This document shows, in pieces, positions 8,139 through 17,323 of a stretch of DNA of 64,000 nt; position 1 is the stretch's first letter; each line of letters starts with the position of its first letter. The notes below the pieces were generated by a model. The model ran no database searches. It saw only the letters and a list, made by a program, of their open reading frames with translations, and was not told the DNA's origin. Where the stretch lies: the NCBI RefSeq assembly GCF_039793925.1, contig NZ_JBAMME010000295.1, positions 1 through 64,000 on the forward strand, in the 5' to 3' direction. This stretch comes from Thermogutta sp039793925. GTDB lineage: Bacteria > Planctomycetota > Planctomycetia > Pirellulales > Thermoguttaceae. A program made the position numbers and the translations under genes.

Positions 8139-10026
8139 TTCGCAATTGACTGAACAGCGACTTGAAGCGGCGCCGGCTGTGCGGTGTGGTGACCCTGGTA
8201 ACCTCGCGCGGTGGCTGCTCTCCACGCGGCGACGCAAGGTCTTCCGCATCTCGATTTTCGGCGGTTGCACCAATCTCTGGCCTATCTGGTCCCTGCTCGG
8301 CATTCCAACCGCCGGTCGTCGGCAGCGATGGAGAACTTCGAGTATTTTCGGACTCATTCTCGGCCGTTCCCACTAATTGCGCGACTTCTCCGGCCTCTTG
8401 GTTACCTATACTCGCCGTTGCGGTGAGATTGCTGGGGGGATTGCCAGATTGTCTCACGGATGAAGTCATCACCCCACCCGAGGCACAGCCACGCCGTTCC
8501 TTTTCCGACTTTTCCACGGAGTCGTCCGCCCGGCCGATCTGTGTTTGGTTATCGTCCTCCAGCACCGAGGGCTCTGTCATCCCGCCGGATTTAGCAGGAA
8601 GAGCTTCCCCGTGACGGACTGCGGAGGAAACGATTGATGAGGCGCATTCCCGATTCCCCGGCACGTCCAGAAGGCCCGTTTGGGGCTTGAATTCGCTACC
8701 ATATGTCACCGGTGCGCGGGGAGACACCTGAATTTCCTGAGAAAACGTCTCCGCGAAAGGATCCCCCCAATCATAAAAGATAACTTCCACCTCCGGGGTT
8801 CGTTTCGCTTGGGGTGACATCTCTCTTTCGAGTTCTGATACGGTGGCCACCACATCGTCAATGCGTGCGACGGGGTCGGGACGATCCTTCAATCCGTCAG
8901 GCGGTTCCCGATCTGACACACCTTCCAATACTTCCTTTGACGTGTTGCTACCCGTGAGCAAATCGGTCGGAATTTCAAACGACTCACTGCTTTCATGGGC
9001 CAACGGCGAGCGGTCCGGTTCCCCGTGCGGGCCGGTCAGTGATTGAGCTTCTGGATCGCGCCAGCCCTGCCGTTCCACTGGCTCGGCTGGGATACTTGAT
9101 CCACCCCCGGAGAGGTCTGCCGCGAGGTCCTGGACCGTCTCACTTCCGATATCGGACCAACTTCCAAATTCCACGACGCTGCTTGCACCGGCCGAGCGTG
9201 GAACAGGATCCCACGGAATCGGAAACTGTTGGAGATCCGACCACGCTTCCTGCACGAGCTCCGGCGTGACCGTCTTCAGCCCGTCGGCAAAGGCGAGAAT
9301 GAGCGCATGGTCACAAACTTGGTTGATCAAGCGAAGGACGCCTCCAGTCGCATGATACACCGCCTCGCAGGTTTTTTCCGGAAAAATCTCGACGGGCGAT
9401 TGCCCGGCACGCTTTATCTGTTGTTCGATGTAGAAAAACGTATCGGATCGGTTGAGAGCATCCAGGTAGCATCGCGCGGTAATTCGCTGGCTGAGCACCT
9501 GCAACTTGGGGGCCGTCAAACGCTCTTCCAGCGCAGTCCCTCCAGCTAAAACGAGTCGCACCGCCGGATCCTCCCCACTCATCACATTCAGAAGCGTGCG
9601 AATCTCCTCGAGAACTCGGAAGGACAGGGTGTCCGCTTCGTCCACGAGAAGCGCAAGGGGGCGCGAACTGGGCAGGCTTCTGAGATATTCCACCAGGTTC
9701 AATCGGAGTTCACCTTCATCCATTCCCCGAAACGGCTGGCGCAGTTCGCAAAGGATGGCCTGCAACACTGCCCGAACGTTGGGAAACCGCCCATGGGCAA
9801 GGAGCACCACCTCGCAACGGGATTGAAGCTGCTGGGCCACCACCTGAAGGAGCATGGACTTGCCAGTGCCGGTGGGGCCGATGATGAGCCCTGGCCCCTC
9901 CGCCCGCAACACCGCCCGAACCAGCTTCTCCCGCGCCGCTTCCACTGCCTCCAGGGGAATGTAGTACCGCGGATGGCACGATGCCGGAAAAGGCCGCTGC
10001 TTGAATCCAAAAAACTGCTCGTACAT
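8128..10026 (-). CDS. ExeA/GspA-type AAA ATPase with long disordered tail
   Basis: A 632-residue protein. It starts with MYEQFFGFKQRPF, the hallmark of ExeA/XrtA-associated ATPases, then Walker A GPTGTGKS (residues 50-57), Walker B LALLVDEAD (about 124-132), an arginine-rich sensor region, and the GGVLRLINQVCDHAL segment near 240. The AAA part ends near residue 275; the remaining 350 residues are rich in Ser, Glu, Pro and Asp, have no recognisable domain and are probably disordered. Such ATPases accompany exopolysaccharide clusters in proteobacteria and planctomycetes. It lies 15 bases after the chain-length protein and overlaps the pseudo-kinase, so the three genes form one operon. Confidence 0.85.
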   Translation of the reverse strand: MYEQFFGFKQRPFPASCHPRYYIPLEAVEAAREKLVRAVLRAEGPGLIIGPTGTGKSMLLQVVAQQLQSRCEVVLLAHGRFPNVRAVLQAILCELRQPFRGMDEGELRLNLVEYLRSLPSSRPLALLVDEADTLSFRVLEEIRTLLNVMSGEDPAVRLVLAGGTALEERLTAPKLQVLSQRITARCYLDALNRSDTFFYIEQQIKRAGQSPVEIFPEKTCEAVYHATGGVLRLINQVCDHALILAFADGLKTVTPELVQEAWSDLQQFPIPWDPVPRSAGASSVVEFGSWSDIGSETVQDLAADLSGGGSSIPAEPVERQGWRDPEAQSLTGPHGEPDRSPLAHESSESFEIPTDLLTGSNTSKEVLEGVSDREPPDGLKDRPDPVARIDDVVATVSELEREMSPQAKRTPEVEVIFYDWGDPFAETFSQEIQVSPRAPVTYGSEFKPQTGLLDVPGNRECASSIVSSAVRHGEALPAKSGGMTEPSVLEDDNQTQIGRADDSVEKSEKERRGCASGGVMTSSVRQSGNPPSNLTATASIGNQEAGEVAQLVGTAENESENTRSSPSLPTTGGWNAEQGPDRPEIGATAENRDAEDLASPRGEQPPREVTRVTTPHSRRRFKSLFSQLRNAQ

Positions 10027-10041
10027 AGATGACTCGTGGAA

Positions 10042-11685
10042 TCAGTCTGAGATTGATCGCGTTGTTTGCGCGGCACCCATATGAGGTGCCTGTTTATCCA
10101 TATCGTGGGGACCATGCGTTTTTGTGAACACCGCAGACGGGATGTCCGGCACGGCAATGGAAAAAACAGGGCATCCCGTGATGGCCCCCAGCTCATCTTC
10201 CGAATTGATGGTTCGTCGCTCTGCTATTCCCGTCACGAGCGAATAGGCCGCTTCCCCTGTCAGCAAACACACGAGGAACGCGGCGAGAAAATGCCACCAC
10301 ACGAGTCGAAACGGAGGTTGAGATACCACCGTCGGTTGAGTTTCTTCGCAAAGGTCAGGCACAATTTGCCAGCCCAAAGCTACGGCAAGTGCCCTTTGAG
10401 CGGTGGCCCAACTCTCCAAGCTTTCCGATGTCTGGGACTGCACCAACTCCCAACGCGAAACGAAACGTTCGGATGTTCGCTCCGTCTCTTCCAGCAGATC
10501 CTGCACACGCATCAAGCTGGCGGCGAGATTCTTCATCGGTGACTCGCCCGGCAATGCCAACGCGGACAAATCATCTGGAGAAAGTCCTCCGCTCGAGGGC
10601 GCTGGATTAGAACCCACTGGTTGTTTATCGGGCAGGGTCATCCAGTCGGATGGCCACTGCACCCCTGACTTGGCCGAGCCCAGTGCCTCGCGTGTTCCAC
10701 GATCGCGCAATCGCAGTTCAGCTTCCACCTCGGCCAGCGCTGCCTCCACCTGCTTAACTTCAGGATGTTCCGGAGTTCTGGTAGCGAGAAGTCGCTCACG
10801 CTTTTCCAGTAGAAATTGACGCTGGGCGAGCAGTCGCGCCGCATCTGGCGGCGGAGTCTCCGATACCGACCGAGCCGCCCGCTCGTTGGCGAGACTGGCA
10901 AGCTGGGTCCAAATTGTCTCGCGGGCTGCCAGATACTGGTGGAGTGCCTGTTTTGCTTCCTCGTTCCACCGGTTGCAGATTTGCGTTCCCTGTTGCAAAA
11001 ACTGTGCGACGTGTTTTGATGCTCGGGCCACTTCTTCCCACCTTATGGCGCGAAGTTCCTCAAGGGCCTCGCTCACCTGCCGGCGAGCGATGGAGAGGGA
11101 GGTCTCGGCGGGAAATTCGACCACTACCGCTGGAATGTCGCTCGTCGTTTCGTTGTCCGATGGAACCGCCCCCTCAAGCGACTTTCCGCTACTACTCGCT
11201 ACTTCCCCCATTTGTAGCGTGCCAGTATTCCTCGCAGACCACGTGACGCCTGTTGGGCCCTGTGCGGTTGGATGCGAGTCCGGCCGCGTGAGGAGGACGG
11301 TCGCCCTACCGGACAGAACGCGGGAAAGCCACTGCACATCGGCTTGCCAGAAGCTGCGATTGGAAACGGAAAAACCGGGAAGGTCGGGTGTTCGTGGGAA
11401 ACCGGTCAAATCCGGGCGACCGGGGTTTGGCGCCCGTGGGTCAATTGGGAAATAATAGGGGGAACATTTTAGATGCACACGCGTGACGGGCGGCTGCTGC
11501 GAAGGCGACGGGCACTGTGAAACGGGAACGAGAGGCGCTCCCACAAGCCAGAGTACAAGCGTCCCCGCAGCGATGCCCGAGACGGCAGCCACTGCGAAGG
11601 CAAACACGGGCACAAGATTACGTCGGACGTGGGAAGCGCGGGTGACCCTCACAAACTGCCTCGTGTGCACACTGGGAACTGTCAC
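10042..11685 (-). CDS. Wzz/GumC-like polysaccharide chain-length/co-polymerase protein
   Basis: A 547-residue inner-membrane protein. An N-terminal membrane helix is at about 24-50, a second at about 465-485, with a long periplasmic part between them. The middle contains the coiled coil and the GumC-like segment RTPEHPEVKQVEAALAEVEAEL, followed later by NSEDELGAITGCPVFSIAVP, which resembles the cytoplasmic end of Wzz proteins. The start codon is GTG. It is first in a minus-strand operon with the ExeA-type ATPase and the BY-kinase-like protein and probably controls chain length and export of an exopolysaccharide. The usual repeated Wzz N-terminal motif is poorly conserved, so the family call rests on topology, the coiled coil and context. 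Confidence 0.75.
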   Translation of the reverse strand: MTVPSVHTRQFVRVTRASHVRRNLVPVFAFAVAAVSGIAAGTLVLWLVGAPLVPVSQCPSPSQQPPVTRVHLKCSPYYFPIDPRAPNPGRPDLTGFPRTPDLPGFSVSNRSFWQADVQWLSRVLSGRATVLLTRPDSHPTAQGPTGVTWSARNTGTLQMGEVASSSGKSLEGAVPSDNETTSDIPAVVVEFPAETSLSIARRQVSEALEELRAIRWEEVARASKHVAQFLQQGTQICNRWNEEAKQALHQYLAARETIWTQLASLANERAARSVSETPPPDAARLLAQRQFLLEKRERLLATRTPEHPEVKQVEAALAEVEAELRLRDRGTREALGSAKSGVQWPSDWMTLPDKQPVGSNPAPSSGGLSPDDLSALALPGESPMKNLAASLMRVQDLLEETERTSERFVSRWELVQSQTSESLESWATAQRALAVALGWQIVPDLCEETQPTVVSQPPFRLVWWHFLAAFLVCLLTGEAAYSLVTGIAERRTINSEDELGAITGCPVFSIAVPDIPSAVFTKTHGPHDMDKQAPHMGAAQTTRSISD

Positions 11686-11859
11686 TGAATCGACAATCTG
11701 CCGCCCTCAGCGCGTACTGGGCGAGCCGAGCCCCAATCCGGCTCCAAACTCAGAATCGTCGATTCGCCTGACGGCCTTGAGGAGGGTTCGAGAAACTGTA
11801 ACGAGTTTATCCATTTTTCCTCGCTGATCATTGGTTCTCTGAAAAACCGATCTGCAAAG

Positions 11860-12531
11860 ATGTTTCGCATCAAGATTTGTGGAATTACCACACGGCAGGA
11901 CGCATCCGTCGTGGTCGAAGCTGGGGCCGACGCCCTGGGATTCAATTTTTATCCGCGAAGCCCGCGCTATATTCCCCCTCGAGAGGCGAGTCAAATTGCC
12001 AAAAACGTGCCCCGGGGCGTGGCTAAAGTGGGAGTATTCGTTAATTCGCCAGTCGGAGAAATTCGCGAGATCGCGTTTCGCGTCACGCTCGATTGGATCC
12101 AACTTCATGGCGACGAATCGCCCGACATCCTCCGGCAGCTTCGCCCGCTCGTCTGCATCAAAGCCTTTCGCGTGGACGAAGAAACGGGGTTGGGTCCCGT
12201 AAAGCAATTTCTGGAAGCGTGCGCCGCACAGGATGTGATGCCGCGTGCCATCCTCCTCGACGCCCGCAAGGACGACACATACGGTGGTACCGGAATCACG
12301 TTTGACTGGAAATTGGCGAAAGAGTACACGAAGCTCGTCCCCAATCCGCCGCCCCTAATCCTTTCGGGGGGACTGACACCCGAGAATGTTGAAGAAGCGA
12401 TCCTCACTGTAAACCCTGCGGCCGTAGACGTCGCCAGTGGGGTCGAGGAGTCGCCGGGTAAGAAATCGGCTGAAAAAGTGGTGCGTTTTGTACAACAGGC
12501 CAAAGCGGCGTGGGAAAAACTGAGCTCTTAA
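11860..12531 (+). CDS. trpF: Phosphoribosylanthranilate isomerase
   Basis: A 223-residue TIM barrel that converts N-(5-phosphoribosyl)anthranilate to CdRP in tryptophan synthesis. The signature KICGIT (residues 4-9) carries the catalytic Cys, GFNFYPRSPRYI follows, LLDARKDDTYGGTGITFDW carries the catalytic Asp and the phosphate loop, and LSGGLTPENV completes the phosphate site. The gene stands alone here; the only other trp gene in the window is a TrpB2-type trpB at 59.9 kb, so the trp genes are scattered. It is divergent from the exopolysaccharide operon, with about 175 bases between the starts. Confidence 0.95.
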   Translation: MFRIKICGITTRQDASVVVEAGADALGFNFYPRSPRYIPPREASQIAKNVPRGVAKVGVFVNSPVGEIREIAFRVTLDWIQLHGDESPDILRQLRPLVCIKAFRVDEETGLGPVKQFLEACAAQDVMPRAILLDARKDDTYGGTGITFDWKLAKEYTKLVPNPPPLILSGGLTPENVEEAILTVNPAAVDVASGVEESPGKKSAEKVVRFVQQAKAAWEKLSS

Positions 12532-12903
12532 GGCACTGATTCTGGACATCCAGCGGGCATCATGGCTGAGTCATAGGCGGCAATTCTTCTGAAAGCTGAT
12601 AGCGGCTCTGAACCGGCAAGTACTTGAGAGCTCAAGCCGGTTCCCGTATCATAGCGGGGTAAGCCATGACACAGCCGAGGCATTCTCAGGCGGGGACCGT
12701 TTCTGGCAGCAGGTACCCCGCTGCTTCGGTTGGTTGCTGTGCAGACCGCGGATGTTTTCCCAAATTGTTTTCGTGCATATCATAAACTGATTAACTGATG
12801 CTAAGAGGCAGCTACAAGAGCGAAAGCGGCGATCGGCCGAGGGTTCACATCAACGGGCGAATGAACTCCTGACTTTTGAAGATTCACTCGAGGAGATCAG
12901 CGT
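12532..12903. other. Intergenic region between trpF and ahcY, with a hairpin
   Basis: About 370 bases. An inverted repeat GAACCGGC (12610-12617) / GCCGGTTC (12636-12643) encloses an inner CTTGAG-AG-CTCAAG repeat. There is no T-run after it, so it could be a poor terminator or a leader structure. A TATCAT hexamer near 12779 could be the -10 box of ahcY, but I see no convincing -35. The SAH-riboswitch consensus was not recognised. Confidence 0.4.
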
Positions 12904-14241
12904 ATGTCGCAGACTGCCGTAACCAAGGGAAAGGTGGAAGGGAAGTTGCCGTACAAGGTCAAGGATATCTCCCTCGCTGAGTGGGGGCGACGAGAAATAG
13001 AACTGGCCGAAAAGGAAATGCCGGGCCTGATGGCGCTTCGGGAGAAATACGGCCGTTCGAAACCGCTCAAGGGCGCGCGAATCGCCGGATGCCTCCACAT
13101 GACGATCGAGACAGCCGTTCTCATCGAAACGCTGGTCGAACTGGGAGCCCAGGTCCAGTGGAGCAGTTGCAACAAGTTCTCCACGGAAGATCACGCGGCA
13201 GCGGCCATCGCCGCACGAGGAATTCCGGTCTACGCCTGGAAGGGCGAAACTGATGAAGAGTATGAATGGTGTATCGAACAGACCCTGATCTTCCCGGATG
13301 GTGAGCAACTGAACCTGATCATCGACGACGGCGGCGACCTCACGGCCATGGTGCACAGCCCCAAGTATGCCCATCTCTTGCCGGGCATCCGGGGGCTGTC
13401 CGAAGAAACGACAACCGGCGTTCACCGCCTCTATCAAATGCACGCCAAAGGTGAGCTCAAGGTGCCCGCGATCAACGTCAACGACTCGGTGACAAAGAGC
13501 AAATTCGATAACCTCTATGGTTGTCGGGAATCACTTATCGATGGCATCAAACGGGCCACCGATGTGATGATCGCCGGAAAAACGGCGGTTGTGTGCGGTT
13601 ACGGCGATGTGGGCAAAGGGTGCGCGCAATCTCTCCGGGCGTATGGTGCCCGGGTCGTGGTCACCGAAATCGATCCCATCTGCGCCCTTCAGGCAGCGAT
13701 GGAAGGCTACGAGGTGACCACACTGGAAGAGGTGGCGCCGCGGGCGCACATCTTCGTGACGGCCACTGGCTGCTGCAACGTCATCCGAGCGGAACACATG
13801 CTCGCCATGCCGGATGGTGCGGTCATCTGCAACATCGGTCACTTTGATGTGGAGATCGATGTGGATTGGCTCATGCACAAATCCGGCGCGAAACGAACCA
13901 CGATCAAACCGCTGGTGGATAAATTCACTTTCCCAAACGGAAAATCGATCATCCTCCTGGCCGAGGGTCGGCTGGTCAACCTGGGTTGCGCGACGGGACA
14001 TCCTTCCTTCGTGATGTCCAACTCCTTTACCAATCAGGTGCTCGCGCAAATCGCGTTGTGGACCGAGCCAGAGAAATATCCGGTGGGCGTTCACTGCCTG
14101 CCCAAGAAATTGGACGAGGAGGTTGCCCGACTGCATCTGGAAAAAATCGGCGTCAAACTGACAAAGCTGACCCCCGAGCAGGCGGCGTACCTTGGAATCC
14201 CAGTGGACGGCCCGTTCAAGCCCGATTACTACCGTTACTGA
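12904..14241 (+). CDS. ahcY: Adenosylhomocysteinase (S-adenosylhomocysteine hydrolase)
   Basis: A 445-residue NAD-dependent enzyme that splits S-adenosylhomocysteine into adenosine and homocysteine, closing the methyl cycle. CLHMTIETAVLIETL and WSSCNKFSTEDHAAAA lie in the substrate domain, VNDSVTKSKFDN holds the catalytic Lys and Asp, VCGYGDVGKGCAQSL is the Rossmann loop (about residue 230), and the protein ends KPDYYRY, the usual cofactor-contacting tail. GAGGAGA lies about 8 bases before the ATG. Length is normal. A terminator follows at 14343, so transcription is probably monocistronic. Confidence 0.97.
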   Translation: MSQTAVTKGKVEGKLPYKVKDISLAEWGRREIELAEKEMPGLMALREKYGRSKPLKGARIAGCLHMTIETAVLIETLVELGAQVQWSSCNKFSTEDHAAAAIAARGIPVYAWKGETDEEYEWCIEQTLIFPDGEQLNLIIDDGGDLTAMVHSPKYAHLLPGIRGLSEETTTGVHRLYQMHAKGELKVPAINVNDSVTKSKFDNLYGCRESLIDGIKRATDVMIAGKTAVVCGYGDVGKGCAQSLRAYGARVVVTEIDPICALQAAMEGYEVTTLEEVAPRAHIFVTATGCCNVIRAEHMLAMPDGAVICNIGHFDVEIDVDWLMHKSGAKRTTIKPLVDKFTFPNGKSIILLAEGRLVNLGCATGHPSFVMSNSFTNQVLAQIALWTEPEKYPVGVHCLPKKLDEEVARLHLEKIGVKLTKLTPEQAAYLGIPVDGPFKPDYYRY

Positions 14242-14342
14242 TATCTGTCGCTGCGTGCACACCGGTCTTCGTTGATGAGGCCCTTCAGATTAGTTGTTCG
14301 GTAACCCAAGCAAGCAGTTAGAAATGCATCGGTAGAATAGAT

Positions 14343-14376
14343 CGGTCCCTGCCCGAGGTGTGCGGGGACCGGTTTT
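14343..14376 (+). terminator. Rho-independent terminator after ahcY
   Basis: Stem CGGTCCC (14343-14349) / GGGACCG (14365-14371), then GTTTTG-type T-rich sequence, about 100 bases after the ahcY stop and before the DUF1015 gene. Confidence 0.8.
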
Positions 14377-14426
14377 GTTGAAAAACAGCAATTGTCTGGT
14401 GGTGTTTGTCTGTTGACTGAATAACC

Positions 14427-15728
14427 ATGCCAGAAATCCAAGCTTTTCGCGGAATTCGTTATAATCTCAGCCACGTGGGCTCGCTGAGCGATGTGATCGC
14501 CCCACCCTACGACGTAATTTCTCCGGAGCTTCAGGACGCTCTCTACAAAAAGCATCCCTGCAATGTGGTGCGGCTGATTCTTAATCGAATCGAACCGGGT
14601 GATGACGAAGTGAACAACCGGTACAGTCGGGCCCGACGGTACTACAAAAGCTGGCTAGCGGAGAGCGTTCTTGTCCAGGAAGCGGACCCGGCGATCTACG
14701 TCTATTACCAGGAGTTCGATCTCCAGGGTGTGCGGTACGCGCGGAGAGGCTTTATGGCCCGAGTGCGGCTCTCCCGCTACGAAGAAGGCCAAATTTTCCC
14801 ACATGAGCACACTTTGCGCGGGCCTCGAATGGACCAGCTCATGCTCATGACGATGTGCAAGGCGCAGCTCAGCCAAGTCTTCGGCATGTATCCCGACCCT
14901 GAGGGACGGACCCAGGCAGTCCTCGATGAGGCCATCCGCGATGTCACTCCCGTGGAAGCGGTAGACCATCTAGGAGTCACGCACCGAATGTGGCCGGTCA
15001 CGAAACCTGAATTGGTTACGGAGCTTTCCAGCATTGTTGGACCGTCGCCCATCTTCATTGCCGATGGCCATCACCGATACGAGACGGCCCTGGAGTACCG
15101 GGAGCAACTTCGGGACATGGGGTACCTCCGCCCCGATCACCCGGCCCACTACGTCCTCATGCATTGCGTGCCCATGGAAGACCCCGGCCTCATCGTGCTT
15201 CCCACGCACCGGCTCATTCGTGGAATACCGCCGCTGAGCACCGATGAGCTTGCCAGCCGACTGGGCGACGCATTTACGGTACAAACTGTCGCCCGCTCAC
15301 CCGAAGCGGCCCGCGACGTATGGGAGCTGGTGGAACGGTCTCCAGATCCGGCCACCCTCGCCTTCTACACCCAAAAAGATGATCAATGGTCGGTCGCCGA
15401 AATTACTCCGGCAGGTCGGGAAAAAATGGACGAATTGGCGGCCGATCATACGCCGGAATGGCGAAGACTGGGGGTAGCCGTGCTTCACAAATTGGTCTTC
15501 GATCATCTCCTCCGCCCCAATTCGCCGCCGGAGTTCGAGTACGTGCATCTCGTCGATGAGGTGATCGAGCGATTGAAGTCAGGCCAGTATCCGCTGGCGG
15601 CCCTGGTTCGCCCGGCCACCGTCACCGACATCCGCGACGTCAGCCTCCAGGGCGACCGGATGCCGCCCAAGAGCACCTATTTCTATCCCAAGCTTTGCTC
15701 GGGTCTGGTGATCAACCCGCTCGAGTGA
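14427..15728 (+). CDS. DUF1015 family protein
   Basis: A 433-residue cytoplasmic protein of the DUF1015 family, recognised from the N-terminus (IQAFRGIRYNL, VIAPPYDVISPE), the central YARRGFMARVRL / FPHEHTLRGPRMDQ segment, IADGHHRYETALEYR and the C-terminal VDEVIERLKSGQYPLAALVRP. The function is unknown; members often sit near amino-acid or methyl-cycle genes, and here the gene follows ahcY. Length is normal for the family. No strong ribosome binding site precedes the ATG. Confidence 0.9.
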   Translation: MPEIQAFRGIRYNLSHVGSLSDVIAPPYDVISPELQDALYKKHPCNVVRLILNRIEPGDDEVNNRYSRARRYYKSWLAESVLVQEADPAIYVYYQEFDLQGVRYARRGFMARVRLSRYEEGQIFPHEHTLRGPRMDQLMLMTMCKAQLSQVFGMYPDPEGRTQAVLDEAIRDVTPVEAVDHLGVTHRMWPVTKPELVTELSSIVGPSPIFIADGHHRYETALEYREQLRDMGYLRPDHPAHYVLMHCVPMEDPGLIVLPTHRLIRGIPPLSTDELASRLGDAFTVQTVARSPEAARDVWELVERSPDPATLAFYTQKDDQWSVAEITPAGREKMDELAADHTPEWRRLGVAVLHKLVFDHLLRPNSPPEFEYVHLVDEVIERLKSGQYPLAALVRPATVTDIRDVSLQGDRMPPKSTYFYPKLCSGLVINPLE

Positions 15729-15800
15729 GATGTCTCCCCTGCGATCACCAGGCCTGGGCCGCTGTTTCACATCTCCCGGCTGCCGAGGTTTCCCGGGCTC

Positions 15801-15816
15801 TGTTCCACGTGAAACC
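15801..15816 (+). promoter_or_regulatory. parS site (ParB binding)
   Basis: TGTTCCACGTGAAACC matches 15 of the 16 bases of the widely conserved parS sequence TGTTCCACGTGAAACA, about 775 bases before parA. Confidence 0.85.
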
Positions 15817-16135
15817 GGAAGAACTTTTCCTGTCGGTCCCTTGACCCGCTGCGGGCTGATTCTGACGTGATTGCCCCATAAACCGGACCAACCGGAGTAA
15901 AACCACCATGCAAGGCACTCCCGCGTGGTTTCACCTCCTCGATCGGCACTCAATCCTTTCCTAGGCGATCAATACGATTTTGATCCCGCGGGTGTGCAGC
16001 GTTTGAATATATCGACTTGCCAACGCCGAACTCCAGTCACGCTGAGAGCTTGATGCAAGGAGAACGGTTTTGCCGAAAGGGTGCGCAACAGAATTGCGAA
16101 TGCGGAGGACAAGCGTTCCCTTCCGTATCTTGGCG

Positions 16136-16161
16136 GGACCTGCTTGTCAGGTCCGTTTTTT
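16136..16161 (+). terminator. Rho-independent terminator with no obvious upstream gene
   Basis: Stem GGACCTG / CAGGTCC with a 5-base loop, then GTTTTTT. The nearest upstream gene (DUF1015) ends about 400 bases before it, so it may end a small RNA or a long 3' tail. Confidence 0.85.
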
Positions 16162-16376
16162 CTAGGCCCTACGCGACGGATGTCCATTCTGCGGCGTGAG
16201 ATCGTATTCTTCCGTTCATCTTCTGGGGAATGGCGATCCAGGATCTGTCTGGGTTTAATGGGCCTTATCACAAGAAATATGCCGAAAGGCTGCCCAGTCT
16301 GGGCTTTCAGACTGCCATTCCGCGTTTTTCCACTCATCGGTAGAATAAGTTGACCGATTTGCCCAAGGTCTGGAGC

Positions 16377-16392
16377 CGTTCCACGTGGAACG
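16377..16392 (+). promoter_or_regulatory. parS site (ParB binding)
   Basis: CGTTCCACGTGGAACG is a perfect 16-bp palindrome that matches the inner 14 bases of the parS variant TGTTCCACGTGGAACA. It lies about 185 bases before parA. Confidence 0.8.
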
Positions 16393-16576
16393 CATGGAAA
16401 AGTTCGTTCCTTTCGGAGCGAGCTCGAACGTCCGTTGTTATCGACCGGAGAGTTTCTAGACTCTCCTCGACTGAGTGCCGAGAAGCCGAGGCGGCGGGCA
16501 GGCCATTTTCAGGGAGGCAAATCGATTATCGACACAATATCGCAAGGAGGTCAGCTATCGGCAGGGAGGCCGATTT

Positions 16577-17323
16577 GTGCCGCGTGTCATCTGTATTGCC
16601 AACCAAAAAGGTGGCGTAGGAAAAACGACGACCGCCATCAATTTGGCTGCCTGTCTGGCCGTGGCAGGTCGGCGAACACTCCTTGTCGACCTCGATCCCC
16701 AGTGTAACGCCACTTCGGGGCTCGGCTGTCAGCCGCTTCCTCATCATCCGCTCGTGGCAGGACTACCGCTCAGCAATGCTGTGCTCCAGGTGGATGTGCC
16801 GCACCTCGAACTCCTGCCCGGGAGCCGGAGCTTTCGCGACGTGGAAGCGCTCGCCAGGGACAACGGCACATACGCCTCCCTGTTGCGTTCCCACCTGCAA
16901 AATGGAATGGCCGGGTACGACTATGTTCTGATCGACTGTCCACCCTCGGTCGGGCAGTTGACCAGGACCGCCTTGGCAGCCTCCCATGAGGTCCTCATGC
17001 CTATTCAGTGCGAATATTTCGCGATGGAGGGCCTCGCCCAAATGATCGAGGTTATCCGGCAAGTCATGATCGAGCGTGATCGCCAACTCCAGTTTGGGGG
17101 AATCTTGCTCACGATGTATGATCCCCGTCTCGAACTGACTCTGGAAGTCGAGGCGGAAGTTCGGGAATTTTTCGGAGAAATAGTGTTTCACACGGTGATT
17201 CCGCGCGATGTGCTGTGCGCGGAAGCGCCCAGTCACGGTTTACCCGTCATCGCCTATGCACCGCGGGCACGAAGCACCCGCGCTTACGTGGAACTTTGCA
17301 TGGAGGTTCTGGAAAGTGAGTAG
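16577..17323 (+). CDS. parA: Chromosome partition ATPase ParA (Soj)
   Basis: A 248-residue ParA/Soj ATPase. I chose the GTG at 16577 because AGGGAGG sits 7 bases before it and translation then begins directly at the first beta strand (PRVICIANQKGGVGKTT); upstream ATG starts only add unconserved residues. The deviant Walker A is KGGVGKTT, A' is LLVDLDPQCN, and Walker B is YVLIDCPPS. C-terminal basic residues for DNA binding are present. ParA forms ATP-dependent gradients that move ParB-parS complexes. The gene overlaps parB by 8 bases, and two parS sites lie upstream. Confidence 0.95.
   Translation: MPRVICIANQKGGVGKTTTAINLAACLAVAGRRTLLVDLDPQCNATSGLGCQPLPHHPLVAGLPLSNAVLQVDVPHLELLPGSRSFRDVEALARDNGTYASLLRSHLQNGMAGYDYVLIDCPPSVGQLTRTALAASHEVLMPIQCEYFAMEGLAQMIEVIRQVMIERDRQLQFGGILLTMYDPRLELTLEVEAEVREFFGEIVFHTVIPRDVLCAEAPSHGLPVIAYAPRARSTRAYVELCMEVLESE

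Larger units (their letters stand above)
15729..16576. other. Partition-locus leader region carrying parS sites and an orphan terminator
   Basis: About 850 bases without a supported protein gene. They hold two parS-like sites (15801 and 16377), a strong plus-strand terminator (16136) with no gene directly before it, and a further 7-bp hairpin CAGTCTG / CAGACTG at 16295-16314. The promoter of parAB must lie in the last few hundred bases. Confidence 0.6.

Noticed and set aside
12532..12903. SAH riboswitch upstream of ahcY
   Set aside because: The gap was read for the conserved riboswitch core and no convincing match was found; only an unrelated hairpin is present.
13531..14262. Open frame of 243 codons on the minus strand
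   Set aside because: Antisense to ahcY, which is certain from its motifs.
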